Positions 54,323 to 64,000 of a DNA stretch of 64,000 nt are shown here, in pieces. The position numbers and the translations under genes were made by a program. Source of the stretch: Megaustenia siamemsis (lineage: Eukaryota > Mollusca > Gastropoda > Stylommatophora > Ariophantidae); NCBI GenBank assembly GCA_032433765.1, contig JAVIAB010000160.1:13103358-13167357 (forward strand), read 5' to 3'. Numbering within the stretch: position 1 is the stretch's first letter; each line of letters begins with the position of its first letter. The notes beneath the pieces were generated by a model. The model searched no databases. It saw only the letters and a list, made by a program, of their open reading frames with translations, and was not told the DNA's origin.

Positions 54323-55004
54323 TGGCGGTGTAGTGTTTCAGTATAATGATATATCATACCCAAACATTCCTGTGAACACTATTGTAGTCACCACACAAAC
54401 GCCAATGGCACACATTAAGATTGAGTTCTCACCAACCATTTCGCAGGCCGACAGTGCACTGACGGTGAGTGAGGTGCAAACATTTACAGACACCTATTGT
54501 CCGGACGGGCAATCTGGGTCGTTTTGTGCAGTATGTAGTGGGTGCTGAAAAGGCTACAACGTCATCATCGGTACGTGTCACGGCAACTGTTCACATGGGA
54601 TCTATGGACACGACTGTTCCGGGTCTTGTCTTAGTGTCTGTCCTTTATGTGAGGAAAAATCCGGAAAATGTCTACAATGTAAACGTCCTGGCTACACCTG
54701 TAGTGGCATTTGTCCCGATGGTAATTTTGGGCTACAGTGGAAACAGACGTGATCTGATGGCTGTGACATCATATGTGACCCGGAAAGTACAGACTAAATG
54801 TGCAAGGAAACGTACTACGGATCAGACTGCACTCTCAAATGTCCGGACAACTGTTTCAACGACACCTGTGAACAGTCAACCGGGAATTGTACATGCAAGG
54901 GAACGTTCTACGGGTCAGACTGCACTCTCAAATCTCCGGACAACTGTTTGAACGAAACATGTGAACAGTTAATCGGGGCCTGCGTCTCGTATGTCGATGA
55001 TTAA
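54323..55004 (+). pseudogene. EGF-repeat protein fragment (MEGF/SREC-like), with in-frame stops
   Basis: A single plus frame runs from about 54323 to TAA at 55002-55004. The first 70 codons (VVFQYNDISYPNIPVNTIVV, then IKIEFSPTISQADSALTVSE) lack cysteine and look like the end of a preceding extracellular domain. Atypical EGF modules follow, with CPDGQSGSFCAVC, CSHGIYGHDCSGSC, CKRPGYTCSGICPDGNFG, CKETYYGSDCTLKCPDNC and CKGTFYGSDC. GxYGxxC spacing is typical of MEGF10/SREC-type repeats in invertebrate receptors. Three in-frame stops interrupt it: TGA at 54544-54546 and about 54760, and TAA at about 54796. There is no frameshift. A possible acceptor site just before 54323 suggests a genomic exon remnant rather than a retrocopy. 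No transmembrane helix follows before the R5 element. Confidence 0.7.
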
Positions 55005-55019
55005 GAAGAGTCTGCCGAC

Positions 55020-55510
55020 TACAACAAACCCAAGCATATGGATACCTTAATGTGTTTCTGTGCTGGACATGGTTCATTTCTTGGTGTTTTTCCGTGAAGC
55101 CATGGCTCATATCTTGATGTGTTTCTGTGCTAGCCATGGCTCATATCTTGATGTGTTTTCTGTACTAGTCATGGCTCACATCTTAGCTTGTGTGTGTGCT
55201 GGCCATGGCTAATATCTTGGTGACCATCTAAGGGCAGAATCCCCCTACAGAAAAGATCATCTGCTGCCTTGCAGGAAGATTGGGGACAATGAAAGGCTAA
55301 GGAATACAAACCTGAATAAAATGCTGGCTGAAACCGGATGAACTGGGCCACTGGCGCAGAACACAGTGCAACGTTTTAACGGGTGTTCAATCATAGTGGA
55401 TATGGCAGACTCTAATTGTGATGTTCTGTCTGTGGGGGCGATCAACACACTTAACCTGACAGCTGACTTCATGTGAGAGTCTGGAATCCTTCTCTGATTG
55501 AGTCCTGATC

Positions 55511-55565
<55 letters not shown>
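55020..55565 (-). repeat. Composite repeat R5, copy B (inverted)
   Basis: Reverse order of copy A: a short minisatellite (about 55040-55225; catggctcatatcttgatgt units), the core (about 55226-55512), then (GA)n at 55514-55562. The minus-strand core frame shows DHLLPCRKIGDNERLRN and NLNKMLAETG, with one TGA where copy A has Cys. Flanks are unrelated to those of copies A and C beyond the repeat. Confidence 0.8.
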
Positions 55566-55566
<1 letters not shown>

Positions 55567-55774
55567 TCGAAAGAGTAACGTCACCTTGAGTAACATTGCA
55601 CTTTTATTCGGTGGTGCTCAAATCTGTCACGAGAAGACCCGTAACTGTAGAGACAAGAGAACCATCGCGAATGTAAAGTCCTTTTTTTCCTAATCCTAAC
55701 CGTAACGCAAAAATAAAATTAAAGCCGTTAGTGATGAATAAAGAGATAATTTGTAGCATTTGAGAAGCAATGTG
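55566..55774. other. No recognised gene or repeat
   Basis: Nothing is recognised. Confidence 0.4.
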
Positions 55775-56093
55775 AAGGTAAAGTACGAGATTTTAATGGG
55801 CGTCTTAGTACGCGGCTTTTCACCCAAATGTGCCCGGCTGCCTATCCAGAAGTGTTCTGAGATTTCTGGATAGTGTCGCTTCAAGCATCGAAACTCACGT
55901 TGAGAGGCGACATTCCTCGACTTCCCAGAGTAATACCCTGGTACCCATTTCTTCCAGTGGCTGGGTCGACCGCGGTTTTTTTCCAACAATGAGTACAATT
56001 CACATTGCTTCCAGCGGGAATCTAACATCGGTCCGAACGTCGGTATCCTAGTCGGATGGGTTCCCCACCTAGGCCACCGAGGCCCCCAAGCAC
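55775..56093 (-). mobile_element. SINE-3 full-length copy
   Basis: On the minus strand: gggggcctcggtggcctagg head with box A, a box B-like tgttagattcccgc, the body (gcctatccagaagtgttctg on the plus strand) and an aaagtacgag/ttaccttc end. Collinear with 10368-10690. Confidence 0.8.
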
Positions 56094-56329
56094 TGCAATT
56101 TTGTTGTAACGCAAACTAAGGGAGATGACTTTAATTTATGTTGTTAAATTATGAAATCACCTGTAGGTTGAAGCCTCATACTCCGAAAAACTTGTATATC
56201 GAATCTACCAGAGTTTGGATGCTAAATTCAAAAGTATTTTCATCCGGACTTGGAACTGTGTTTTTGCATTCGATCTGTTCGTGTGGAGGGTCAGAGAAAA
56301 ATGTCCTCTGTAAATGCACTCGATAAGTA

Positions 56330-56610
56330 ATATGAAACTCTTTATACAGAGCTTCGCAGCAGCAGGCAATCTGATCATCAGAAGTGGACCCGTCGTGCAA
56401 GTGTGTCGGCCCTTTCGCTTCTTGTCACTCTAAGGAGGATAGGCCAGCCTCGGTCATAAATGACAATCTCAAGCTTGCACTACATATTCGACACAAAATA
56501 ACTAGACTTACTCTACGCAACACTTCTGGTGGCATCTGCTGTCCCTAATCGGTCGTATACTTAGTTGTCTTAGCTTTAACCCAGCACATTGATGTCCTCT
56601 TCGTGGTGAG
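56330..56610 (+). repeat. Dispersed repeat R3, copy 5
   Basis: aaactctttatacagagctt, gcagcagcaggcaatctgat, catcagaagtggacccgtcg, gcacattgatgtcctcttc. Spans the full known length of R3. Confidence 0.8.
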
Positions 56611-56911
56611 ATGATCCTGTACGCCAAAGTCATCTCATGCGTGTGCTGCTTTTCATCGCTTTATTTGTGGTGTGTTTGGTAATAAATAACCGTTAAATGT
56701 TATGTCAGCCAAAACGTGCGTGGCAACGATTGGCAAACGAAGCCAAAGAGGGAGATTATAGAAGTAAATTATGATGTGAACAAGGAACGTATCGTGTAGT
56801 ATTCAAGAAATGTGGCGGATCTGGAAAAGGGAAAGTGAACCAAAACCCATGGTCGAAAACAGGGAAGGAAGGAAGGAATTGATGAAAGAAGGAATTAAGG
56901 AAGGAAGAGGG

Positions 56912-56949
<38 letters not shown>

Positions 56950-57899
56950 TAAAGTTATTTGTTGTGTTTATGGAAGAGAAATCCCCATCCGAATGTTACC
57001 ACTTTTCTTTCAGCAATACGGGACATTACCTCTCCTCACTAAGTTAAAATAAATGCAATTTTCATTTTATTTTAAAGTATTTCATATTTTATTGTTTTCT
57101 TGTCCTAATTTATTATTTAGTACATTTAATTGTGTTATCTTTATCTTAAATTACGTGTTTTTTTCCGGTTAAAGTTAAAATAGGTATTGTTTAGGCTCTT
57201 GGAAGATTTATTCACTTTACATTAGAAACAATAAGTTAAAAAGCATTTGGACTTCGAATAAATCAGAGTACGAACGGCTTTCTTGAAAAAAAAAAAAACA
57301 AATTAATATCTAAGTATGAGGCACTACTGTGTGTTTATATATATATACACACACATACACGCACGCACGCACACACACCGTATGATAAAGGTATCACATA
57401 AAATGCAAGATATTGGTCGGTGGATCGGGAAACTATCGACTTTATGAATTGGTGACTTTTTCCAGTTTGTTGATTTATTGCTCATTTCTGCTTTTCATTT
57501 ATTTCATGGATTTACGTGTTGAGATTACAATGTTGATTGTTCTTGTAAACGTTATGGATGTCTCCTTTCTTTCATGTTTGCTGTTGCTCATTCGTTCATT
57601 CTATATTTAATAATTCAAGACAACAGTCATTTATTTATTAAAGTATCGAGCTATTACAATCAGTATCATACAAGACAGTCTAAGAGAATGGTTTTGTGGG
57701 TAGTCAATAACGTAATTGATGAACGTTCGTAGAGATAGAAAGATGTGGTGAGACATGATCACATACATCAGAAGATATGGTACTCGATGAACAAAAAATA
57801 ACAGTTATGTTTTATAATCATTCTGTGATACTTTATTTCATTTGGTTATTATCCCATTTCATGACACACTTACTGATTCACTGACTCACCAGTTGACTC
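56611..57899. other. No gene; short simple repeats
   Basis: Contains (GA)n at about 56910-56948 and a (CA)n/(CACG)n run at about 57345-57378. Small open frames have no domains. Confidence 0.45.
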
Positions 57900-57959
57900 A
57901 TTCACTCACTCATTCCTTCCACACATCCACCCATCAGTTAATTCATCAAATCCTTCTAA

Positions 57960-58140
57960 CCATATAGTCCACGAATCCTTCCTTCTTTCCTTCCTTCCCT
58001 CCCTCTTTCCTTCCTTCATCTCATCCTCCCTCTCTCTCTCCCATCCATTTATCCTCTTCATTCCTCCCTCCCTCCCATCCATCCATCCATCCATCCATCC
58101 ACCCGTCCGTCCGTCCGTCCGTCCGTCCGTCAATCCATCC
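57960..58140. repeat. Pyrimidine-rich simple repeats, (CCAT)n and (CCGT)n
   Basis: (ccatccat)n near 58075-58100 passes into (ccgt)n at about 58103-58130. Low-complexity frames on the minus strand are artefacts. Confidence 0.9.
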
Positions 58141-58448
58141 GTCCATCTCTATCTATCCAACGAACTGACTCACATGACCTAACCCACAGAACGCCCTACG
58201 GTCTGACTAACCCCCACACAGGCGTGTCCCAGTATTACATCTCCTATCCTATCATTTACGTTTGAGAGTCGGGAACAAAATGCCCCCAAGCCTATTACCA
58301 ATGATTTGTCACCAGTCTGATCGCATTAAGGACCATAATCACCGCACTCAACTCAACTCTCACTGTGCTGTCGTCTTAGCATTTGCTGTTTACCAGTGAG
58401 AGTGAGACTAGCGGACGTGCATTTGATATATTGTGGAGGCCGTTATCT
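58141..58448. other. No recognised gene or repeat
   Basis: Nothing is recognised. Confidence 0.4.
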
Positions 58449-58530
58449 TTGAGAGAGTGCCGGTAGCGTGATGGTTAGCTCGCAGTCTTGAGTGAAAGTG
58501 AAATTATGTTCAGCTTTAGTCAGACGATAA
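58449..58530 (+). repeat. tRNA-like segment
   Basis: agagagtgccggtagcgtga with box A-like tagcgtgatggttagc. A box B is not convincing (gttcagctttag). Possibly a diverged SINE head. Confidence 0.35.
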
Positions 58531-58957
58531 GCGTATATAAAAGTAGTTTCCTGGCGTAATAACTTGGTAATGATTAAAACAGCGAGGAAGAATACTGTCT
58601 CCCTCCTCCCTTTCTTTTATATTACCTCCAAATACCTGGCATAATGAAGGTTAGTACTTGTCTCACCTATTACATTTTATGTGGTTTAAATCCACGCTGG
58701 ACACTTTCCATCCTCCAAAATAAAATAAGAATAAATATTTGTGTAAAATATATGGACGGTATTATGAATGAGCACTGGCCATATAACCTGCAAGTGCTAT
58801 ACTTTATGGGAGGTAAGGTTTCATATTTCACTTCTTCTTTCCAACATTATATGTTATGGGACATATTCGTGTCCTAGCTGCCATATGAGCTTGGGGGAAA
58901 GGGGGCAAGAATTAAATTCGATTCTTGATTCAAAATTATAGATTTCCCACCAGATAT
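58531..58957. other. No recognised gene or repeat
   Basis: Nothing is recognised. Confidence 0.4.
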
Positions 58958-59171
58958 ACAAGAGGTAGGGTTTGATCTCAACCGACGGCTTCCGGGTTCA
59001 CCCAGCCTTAAATGGGTACCGGATTTTTCTGGGAAAGTAAAGGGGCACGGGCGTAATACCGATCACATTACCCCAAAAATAATGTGCTGAAGGTCTGTAA
59101 AATATATGGTCACTAACACCATATTCCCTATACGCCACTTGGCGTGACGGGGGCTCTTTACTTTACTTTTA
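58958..59171 (+). mobile_element. SINE-1 copy, 5'-truncated, with target duplications
   Basis: Flanked by cccaccagatat (58946-58957) and cccatcagatat (59172-59183): 12 bp with one mismatch. It starts just before box B (gtttgatctcaaccg) and ends in ctttactttacttttac. Confidence 0.9.
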
Positions 59172-59223
59172 CCCATCAGATATCGATAAGCTGACACTTG
59201 CCATCTTTCTTACTGGAGTTAGC

Positions 59224-59237
59224 CACACACACACACA

Positions 59238-59269
<32 letters not shown>

Positions 59270-59335
59270 CACACGCACACACACACACACACACAGACAC
59301 ACACAGACACACACAGACAGACACACACACAGACA
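59224..59335. repeat. (CA)n / (CACG)n / (CAGA)n compound microsatellite
   Basis: acacac, then cgcacgcacg, then acacacagac blocks. THTHTH and CVCVCV frames are artefacts. Confidence 0.96.
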
Positions 59336-59589
59336 CCTACCTTGTTGCTCCTCTGCACTACCACGTGCTATTCATTCTTGTGTTTCTCATCATCGAGGTA
59401 AAGTAGAGTGTTCATGGCACAGTGATTCGTATTGTGTGCAGAGGTTTGTGCGGCATGTCAAATTTTGCTAATTTTATCTTCTGTTGCATCTGATTTTCAG
59501 AAAAAAATCCCTTAGATACCTTGGTTAATGAAAGAGGTTAATGAAGACGTACTGAAAAATTTAAATATTAAAAATAAATGACTTATAAA
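59336..59589. other. No recognised gene or repeat
   Basis: Nothing is recognised. Confidence 0.4.
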
Positions 59590-59815
59590 CACCATTGTAC
59601 AAAAAATTGTGGCCACGTCAAGAGACATACAGGTTCTGCGGAACAATAATAGAGGGCATAATTCCTTGGCGACGCAACAGGGGTAGACTAAGATGAAGGT
59701 AGTTCCAAGATATCAAGCCTTGAACATGTCAACAGAAGAAGTGGTATATTAATCATATCCTTCAGACAGGCTGTGGTAAATGCAAAGAACATGCGATTTG
59801 ATGATGATGATTTTT
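59590..59815 (+). mobile_element. LINE-H 3' fragment
   Basis: The plus strand reads GTIIEGIIPWRRNRGRLR-like residues, then ccaagatatcaagccttgaa and acatgcgatttgatgatgatga: the 3' end of LINE-H with a TGATGATGA tail. Compare 24190-24400 (reverse) and 33828-33995. Confidence 0.7.
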
Positions 59816-60041
59816 GCGTCTGTTACTGAGTGTGGCGGATACTCTTTGGTATACACTAGTCATTGCCTCCTTGTATATGTAATGTTGTCAATATAGAAGT
59901 CGAAACCACTGGCACTGTTCACATTTGAACACTGTGGATTGGAACCAAGACGCCCATCAGCACCAAGGCTGTAAACGGCCTCAAGACAAATAATAATAAA
60001 TGAATATTATTATGGAGGGAAACCTTAGAGGCGTTAGATCA
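59816..60041. other. No recognised gene or repeat
   Basis: Nothing is recognised. Confidence 0.4.
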
Positions 60042-60330
60042 GCGAATCATGTCAGGGGAAGAGGTATGTTTACAGCACTAGGAAAAGAATTCACAGATAA
60101 TCAACAGCAAAAAAAAAAAAAAAAAAAGAACAGTAAACAATCCGTAGGTTGCTTAGTTGACCTTGTGCTCTAGCAGATTTCTCGTGGCAATGCGCTGTGT
60201 CAAGGAGTAGAGTTCGATCCTGCTTCGGCTTGGCTATAGTTCTTTGTTTGTTTTTTTCTGTTGTTGATTATTTGTGAATTTTGTTCCGAGTGTTGTAAAC
60301 ATATCTCTTCCTCTGAAATGATTCGCTGTA
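60042..60330. repeat. Two SINE-4 copies in inverted arrangement
   Basis: A minus-strand tail (60042-60140, starting cagcgaatcatgtcaggg, with an A-run at 60109-60128) is followed by a plus-strand full copy (60149-60330). The plus copy has the head gttgcttagttgaccttgtg, box B gttcgatcctgc and a tail ending ctgaaatgattcgctg. The outer ends (cagcgaatcat and atgattcgctg) are inverted repeats of one another. Confidence 0.8.
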
Positions 60331-60621
60331 ATAAGTCAGCGAATCATAACTCACTGACTGAGTCTAGATCGGTGAACCAAAACTGATAAAGATCCCACTT
60401 TACCTTCTTTGGATTTGTTTTGTAACAGACTAACAAGTTTTGCGGTGTCGAGGAAGATATATTCTCGAACTGAAAGTCCCGTCCTTAAGTCGCTGTATTA
60501 TGCTGAAAGGCACGAGCATCACATCTTACAGTAAACCACACGACATATCTGATTTATTCTCACTAAACATTCTTTGTTGTATATGCTCCGTTCTGTGGAA
60601 TAACTTCGCATTAACTTAAGT
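60331..60621. other. No recognised gene or repeat
   Basis: Nothing is recognised. Confidence 0.4.
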
Positions 60622-60790
60622 AATAGGAAACTCTTTATACATAGCTTCGCAGCAGGAGGCAATCTGATCATCAGAAGAGGGGCACGCCGAGCAATTTTTT
60701 CGGCATTTTTACCTTCTTGACACTACAAGGGAGGTGGACTTGCTTGGGTCATGACTCCCAGGCGTCGACCTCCCGCCTTCGAACTCGAAA
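60622..60790 (+). repeat. Dispersed repeat R3, copy 6 (5' half)
   Basis: aggaaactctttatacatag, cttcgcagcaggaggcaatc, tgatcatcagaagaggggca, ttgggtcatgactcccaggc, gtcgacctcccgcc. The distal half is absent. Confidence 0.8.
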
Positions 60791-61094
60791 ATGTTATGTA
60801 CGAGCTTTATATTCTTAGAATTATCCATACTTCTTCAGTTTCTATAATTAAATGAGCCCCGTGATATGTATAACTAATGTTTATGTATGTCAAAATTATG
60901 TACCCCCAGCGTTTGAATGTGTTAGTTGTATCTAAGGCTGCTATTAGGGTCCCTATCTCTGCGGTGTATGTCTTTTGTTTTTCTGCTTCTGTCGACTTGA
61001 GAGTATCCATTAGGAAACAAGCTAGTGTCTCCATGCACGTGAAGCCAGCGCGTGCTACAGAAGTGACACTCGAGGAAAAGAAATGTTAGCAAAT
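60791..61094. other. No recognised gene or repeat
   Basis: Nothing is recognised. Confidence 0.4.
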
Positions 61095-61342
61095 AAACCA
61101 ATCAGAATGTACAGAATAGAAGTAAATTAAACAATCAAAACATACAAACTACTAATAAACCGATTAGAACATACAAAATACAGATAAACCTATCAGAACA
61201 TACAAAATACAGTTAAACCAATCAGAACACACAAATAAATCAAACAGCCAGAACATACAAAGTACAAATAAACCGCTCAGAACATACAAAATTTAAATAA
61301 ACCGATCAGAACATACAAATAAATAAAACAGTCAGAATATAC

Positions 61343-61345
<3 letters not shown>
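61095..61345. repeat. Minisatellite, about 30-33-bp unit, about 8 copies
   Basis: Unit aaaccaatcagaacatacaa plus aatacagat, degenerate. It ends where the (CT)n of R5 copy C begins. Confidence 0.88.
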
Positions 61346-61389
<44 letters not shown>

Positions 61390-61905
61390 GCGACCAGGAC
61401 TCAATCAGAGTAGGATTCCAGACTCTCACATGAAGTCAGCTGTCAGGCTAAGTGTGTTGATCGCCCCCACAGACAGAACGTCACATTTAGAGTCTGCCAG
61501 ATCCACTCTAACCGAACACCCGTTAAAACGTTGCACTGTGTTCTGCGCCAGTTGCCCAGTGCATCCGATTTCAGCCATCATTTTTATTCAGGTTTGCTTT
61601 TCTTAGCCTTTGATTGTCCCCAATCTTCCTGCAAGGCAGCAGATTGTCTTTTTTGTAGGGGGATTCTGCCCTTAGATGGTCGGCCCTCCCAAGTTTACGA
61701 GCACCATCTGCCCGAGTCACTAGATATGACTAACACAGACATGAACACACAAAAATATGAGATGTGACTAACATAGACATGCACACGTCGAAACGAGGCA
61801 TGACTAACACTGACACACATCAAGATATATGACACGTGACTAACATAAACATGCACATAAAGATATGAGATATGACTGACATAGACATGCACACACAAAG
61901 ATATA
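61346..61905 (+). repeat. Composite repeat R5, copy C
   Basis: (CT)n at about 61345-61387, core 61388-61720 (aggattccagactctcacat, actgtgttctgcgccagttg, caaggcagcagattgtctt), then minisatellite 61721-61905 (gactaacacagacatgaaca units). The minus-strand core frame is shifted near 61578. It is cut at 61905 by an RTE-alpha copy. Confidence 0.82.
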
Positions 61906-63295
61906 GGAAAGAAGAACGGACATACACACTATTGCACAAAGAGATCCAAAACAAATGCACAGAAGCTAAGGAAGGATGGTTAAAGCAGAAATTTGAAGAA
62001 ATGGAAAAACAACAGAAGAAAGACTCAAAATGTATGCACAATCAGTTAAATGAATTAACAGGAAGAAAATAAGTCAAAGTTTCAGGATGTGTGAAATCAA
62101 AGGAAGGAAATATAATAATGGGACTGGAGAAGACAATGGAAAGAAGGATATAATATATCGGTCAACTCTATGATGATGAAAAACCAGAGCTAAACAATTC
62201 AAATAAAGACACAGGACCACCAACAATGCAGAGGGAAGTGGAGGAGGCAATTCAACACATTAAAAGAGACAAAGCTCCAGATCCCGACAGTATAACAATC
62301 GAAGAGATAAATGCATTAGGAGAGCTGGGAGTCATAACAAGTCATAACAAAACTACTCAATGGTATATATAACACTGGACACATACCCGAAAATCTACTA
62401 AAATCTATCTTTGTAGCCATACCGAAGAAGTCAGGCGCCACATATTGTGAAGACCACCATCGCACTATTAGTCTCATGAGCCATATGGCTAAAATATTAC
62501 TAAGAATAATCATGAGACGTGCAAGAAACAAAACCAAACCAGAAATAAGTGAGGAACAATGTGGATTTGTGGAAGGGAAGGGCACCAATAATACAATATA
62601 CATCTTAAGAACATTGATAGAAAGATCTATAGAGGTTAAGAAAGATCTATATATGTGCTTTATAGACTACACAAAAGCGTTTGACAAAGGAAAGCATGTG
62701 GAAATAATCAATATGCTGGAGAAATTAAACATTGATGGCAGGAATCTGCGAATCATAAAAAAAACATGAACTGGCAGCAAACAACAGCTATACGAATTAG
62801 CAACCAAACAGAACATTTCCAGTATATAAAACAAGGAGTCAGACAAGGCTGTGTTCTGTCGCCGGATTTGTTCTCACTTTACAGCGAAGATATTATGAGA
62901 TCAATAGTTCAGAAAAAAAGGAATTGTGATTAGAGGACACAGAGATGGGATTTCTCGGAAGAATGTTGAAAGTTACCCTGGACAGCTAAAAAGATCAATG
63001 AGGAAGTTCTCAAAGAGGCCAACACACAAAAATGAAGCCCCTAAAATATCAGAAAGAAACAATCAATATTTTTCAGGCACATCATGAGAAGAGGAACGTT
63101 TTAATACTTTGTTAGAACTGGCAAAATAAAAGGAAAGAGATATCGCGGACGACAAAGAGAGAGAATACTGGATAGCTTGGTGTTATGACATGGAAAACAG
63201 CCAACAACAGATGATTTTATGCAATGTAGATAGAAGATTGTGGAATCACATGACAGCCTACGCCAACCGGTTATGAAACATGATGATGATGGTGA
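61906..63295 (+). mobile_element. RTE-alpha, large 5'-truncated copy with internal deletion
   Basis: The plus strand starts in the pre-RT linker (ERTYTLLHKEIQNKCTEAKE), and fingers motifs are present. The 11-bp motif gtcataacaa is duplicated at about 62330-62350. A long open block (62476-62769) includes EISEEQCGFVEGKGTNNTIY, motif A FIDYTKAFDKGKHVEI and EKLNIDGRNLRIIKK. The GVRQGCVLSP block lies near 62840. At about 62925-62960 the sequence jumps to the C-terminal domain (RRMLKVTLDS-like), so motif C (YADD) and the thumb are missing. It ends IAYANR-like with a gatgatgatgg tail. Inactive. Confidence 0.85.
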
Positions 63296-63734
63296 TATTA
63301 GTTTTGTGGGGTCAAGGCATAGAGATACATATACGTGGATAAAAATGTATTAGTTTTAGTTTGGTGTTTATGACATTATCTTTAGCCTGACATGTATTTC
63401 TTGAGTTTAGTTTGTTTTCTTTAATCTGAAGCGAATTTTCCAACTTCTTATTCAAATACCAATAATGCATCTTTCAGTTATGACCAGGTCTCTGCTTGTT
63501 CTGGTTTACACACAGAGCCCCAGTACGCGCATGCGCATTAATTTGCTCTGACAGTTTGTCATATGAAGTGATGCGAGACAGGTGAACTTCTAGCGGCCTT
63601 CCTTATTGATTTCTCTCGGTGAACATAAAAAACGGCGGGAATTTTCTCAACAGAAAATAAAATTCAGTGCAAGCCTTCAGCCTTTCACGTTCATTGAGAA
63701 CTCTGCGGATTTTACAACTGCGTCACAGAGAAGA
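63296..63734. other. No recognised gene or repeat
   Basis: Nothing is recognised. Confidence 0.4.
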
Positions 63735-63800
63735 GGTGAGCCGGGATAGAGCGGTGGTTAGGGAGCTGATTTTATATGACGACAGAAGCTTCGATCATCG
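63735..63800 (+). repeat. tRNA-like head, truncated
   Basis: gtgagccgggatagagcggt has the box A-like gatagagcggtggttagg that is similar in pattern to SINE-1 heads. No clear box B. Confidence 0.4.
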
Positions 63801-63824
63801 ATATCAACATTACCTTAAGTCTTC

Positions 63825-64000
63825 TTTCCTTTCTCATTTGCCTGTCAGTGTCGAGGGGAGAAATAATGTGCGCTCTTTTACTCTTCTATTGGTATCTCCT
63901 GCTGTTATGTTTCTTAATGTTTCTAATATTCCATGAAATAATATTTGTCGTGGTCGGTCCTAGGGTCTGTTGTTCTCCCAACGTTTATTGAAAGCTCGTT
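63825..64000 (-). mobile_element. LINE-C 3' end, reaches the window edge
   Basis: The plus-strand text cctgtcagtgtcgaggggag, cttttactcttctattggta and ttctaatattccatgaaata matches the reverse of LINE-C 3' sequence (compare 31440-31570 and 8640-8760). Residues on the minus strand correspond to the GILETL...N block in decayed form. The element continues outside the window. Confidence 0.65.

Noticed and set aside
59198..59401. THTHTH/CVCVCV frames
   Set aside because: Compound (CA)n microsatellite.

Overview
Organism and overall character. The window is animal nuclear DNA, not prokaryotic. It is AT-rich and contains no operons, ribosome-binding sites, tRNA or rRNA genes, or intact host genes. 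It is packed with decayed non-LTR retrotransposons (LINEs), tRNA-derived SINEs, one DNA transposon with long terminal inverted repeats, many minisatellites and simple repeats, and two broken host-like genes: a rhodopsin-family GPCR fragment and an EGF-repeat (MEGF/SREC-like) fragment. This mix, including a LINE type that carries RNase H, suggests a lophotrochozoan, most likely a gastropod mollusc. That assignment is inference, not proof. Family names used here (RTE-alpha/beta, LINE-A to LINE-I, SINE-1 to SINE-4, R3, R5, R6) are local labels.

Layout. 1-5.0 kb: a LINE-A 3' end, then a three-level nest. A SINE-1 copy (738-784 and 4760-4897) is split by a nearly complete RTE element (785-4759, 11-bp target duplications), which is itself split by a 716-bp RTE-beta copy (2676-3391, 11-bp duplications). 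6.2-8.4 kb: a 5'-truncated LINE-B with 12-bp duplications. 9.5-12 kb: a SINE cluster and a long inverted repeat. 13.4 kb: a 36-bp minisatellite. 15.0-19.9 kb: LINE fragments, a composite (CT)n-core-minisatellite element, the GPCR remnant, and a 2.1-kb Tc1/mariner-type transposon with 107-bp terminal repeats and a nearly whole transposase. 20-25.9 kb: LINE fragments, including an RNase H reading frame with eight perfect-length 42-bp in-frame repeats, and a LINE-G copy inserted inside a 60-bp minisatellite.

26-42 kb is a low-gene interval with scattered LINE, SINE and R3/R6 copies and one MITE. 42.7-52.1 kb is dominated by tandem repeats: two (ACTC)n tracts and arrays of about 23, 29, 44, about 52, 40 and about 56 bp. 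The 52-bp array derives from the coding end of LINE-C and was later hit by a LINE-B. 53-56 kb holds SINE-2, the EGF pseudogene, a second composite R5 element and SINE-3. 58-64 kb holds further SINEs, an inverted SINE-4 pair, a third R5 copy and a large RTE-alpha copy.

How it fits together. No host pathway is visible. The biology is a history of retrotransposition: LINE insertions with 10-13-bp target duplications, SINEs with 11-15-bp duplications, and secondary expansion of minisatellites, several of which arose from or inside mobile elements. Every protein-coding element found carries at least one disabling lesion or truncation. Stretches longer than 300 bases in which I recognise nothing have their own entries.
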